Assembly (NCBI GenBank): GCA_013820865.1
Contig: JACDHU010000088.1
Coordinates: 1-6,883 of the forward strand
DNA: 6,883 nt
Source: Chloroflexota bacterium
GTDB taxonomy: Bacteria > Chloroflexota > Limnocylindria > QHBO01
Direction of reading: 5' to 3'
The notes under the pieces are model-generated. The model saw nothing but the letters and a program-made list of their open reading frames with translations. It had not been told where the DNA came from and ran no database searches. The stretch's first letter is position 1; every line of letters starts with the position of its first letter. A program made the position numbers and the translations under genes. Positions 6,751-6,883 of the stretch are shown piece by piece.

Positions 6751-6756
6751 AAGGAG
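6751..6756 (+). promoter_or_regulatory. Shine-Dalgarno sequence of fabH
   Basis: AAGGAG, 8 bases before the ATG at 6765. It supports 6765 as the main fabH start over the in-frame ATG at 6729 that overlaps the accB stop. Confidence 0.7.
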
Positions 6757-6764
6757 CACCTCCA

Positions 6765-6883
6765 ATGACCAACGCGCTGATCACGGGATGGGGGATGTAC
6801 GCGCCGTCGCGGATCATGTCGAACGCCGAGCTCGAGAAGCTGGTCGACACGTCCGACGAGTGGATCGTCAGCCGGACCGGGAT
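6765..6883 (+). CDS. fabH: Beta-ketoacyl-ACP synthase III (FabH), 3'-truncated by window edge
   Basis: FabH starts fatty acid chains by condensing an acyl-CoA primer with malonyl-ACP. Only the first 39 residues are visible. They match the family N-terminus: ITGWGMYAPSRIMSN, then ELEKLVDTSDEWIVSRTG (22-39), with Trp33 equivalent to the Trp of E. coli FabH that stacks on CoA. The catalytic Cys-His-Asn residues lie beyond the window, so activity and primer preference cannot be judged. The ATG at 6765 has AAGGAG ahead and gives the usual N-terminal length. An in-frame ATG at 6729, overlapping the accB stop as ATGA, would add 12 residues rich in Pro/Thr/Asn and is less likely. It continues the same operon. 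Confidence 0.93.
   Translation, partial: MTNALITGWGMYAPSRIMSNAELEKLVDTSDEWIVSRTG

Larger units (their letters stand above)
1..6883 (+). other. acc-fab operon (internal portion)
   Basis: Nine same-strand genes follow each other with overlaps of 4, 4, 4, 4, 8 and 1 bases, a 2-base gap (fabD-accC) and a 32-base gap (accB to the preferred fabH start). There is no room for an internal terminator or an ordinary intergenic promoter. A single transcript covering ACC and the fab genes is the simplest reading. No FapR- or FabT-like operator was recognised; such a site would be expected upstream of the window. Confidence 0.85.

Noticed and set aside
6733..6764. Terminator or promoter in the 32-base gap before fabH
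   Set aside because: No inverted repeat with a T-run and no convincing -35/-10 pair is present; the gap holds only the fabH ribosome binding site.

Overview
The window is a GC-rich stretch of bacterial chromosome filled by one tightly packed, plus-strand gene cluster for the first steps of type II fatty acid synthesis. The order is accD (3' part), accA, a degenerate accB-like gene, fabD, accC, fabZ, fabF, accB and fabH (5' end). Together these supply all four acetyl-CoA carboxylase (ACC) subunits, the malonyl-CoA:ACP transacylase, the 3-hydroxyacyl-ACP dehydratase, an elongating ketosynthase and the initiating ketosynthase. There is essentially no intergenic DNA. Five or more junctions are ATGA or TGATG stop/start overlaps, and the longest gap is about 32 bases, before the preferred fabH start. 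No promoter, terminator, RNA gene, mobile element, repeat array or CRISPR was seen; promoter and terminator must lie outside the window.

Organism: separate (unfused) AccA, AccD, AccC and AccB subunits plus FabZ argue against a typical actinobacterium despite the high GC. Gene content resembles the Firmicutes fab-acc cluster (fabF next to accB, accD next to accA) but in a different order and at high GC. A GC-rich Chloroflexota-like or related uncultivated lineage fits best. This is an impression from gene style and not a proven assignment.

How the genes work together: AccB (Lys120 biotinylated) is carboxylated by AccC, and AccA/AccD transfer the carboxyl group to acetyl-CoA to give malonyl-CoA. 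FabD moves malonyl to ACP. FabH starts chains from an acyl-CoA plus malonyl-ACP, FabF elongates, and FabZ dehydrates. The genes for ACP, the ketoreductase (FabG) and the enoyl reductase are not here and must be encoded elsewhere.

The most interesting element is the small gene at 1747-2199. It encodes a biotin-carrier-like protein with the N-terminal segment, Ala/Pro linker and C-terminal hammerhead domain of AccB. The biotinylation motif Glu-Ala-Met-Lys is replaced by Glu-Met-Leu-Gly, and the 'thumb' loop is about six residues shorter than in the neighbouring AccB. An intact AccB is encoded 4 kb downstream in the same cluster. This arrangement is reminiscent of plant BADC proteins, non-biotinylated BCCP relatives that dampen plastid ACC, and suggests a built-in regulator or structural subunit of the bacterial ACC complex.
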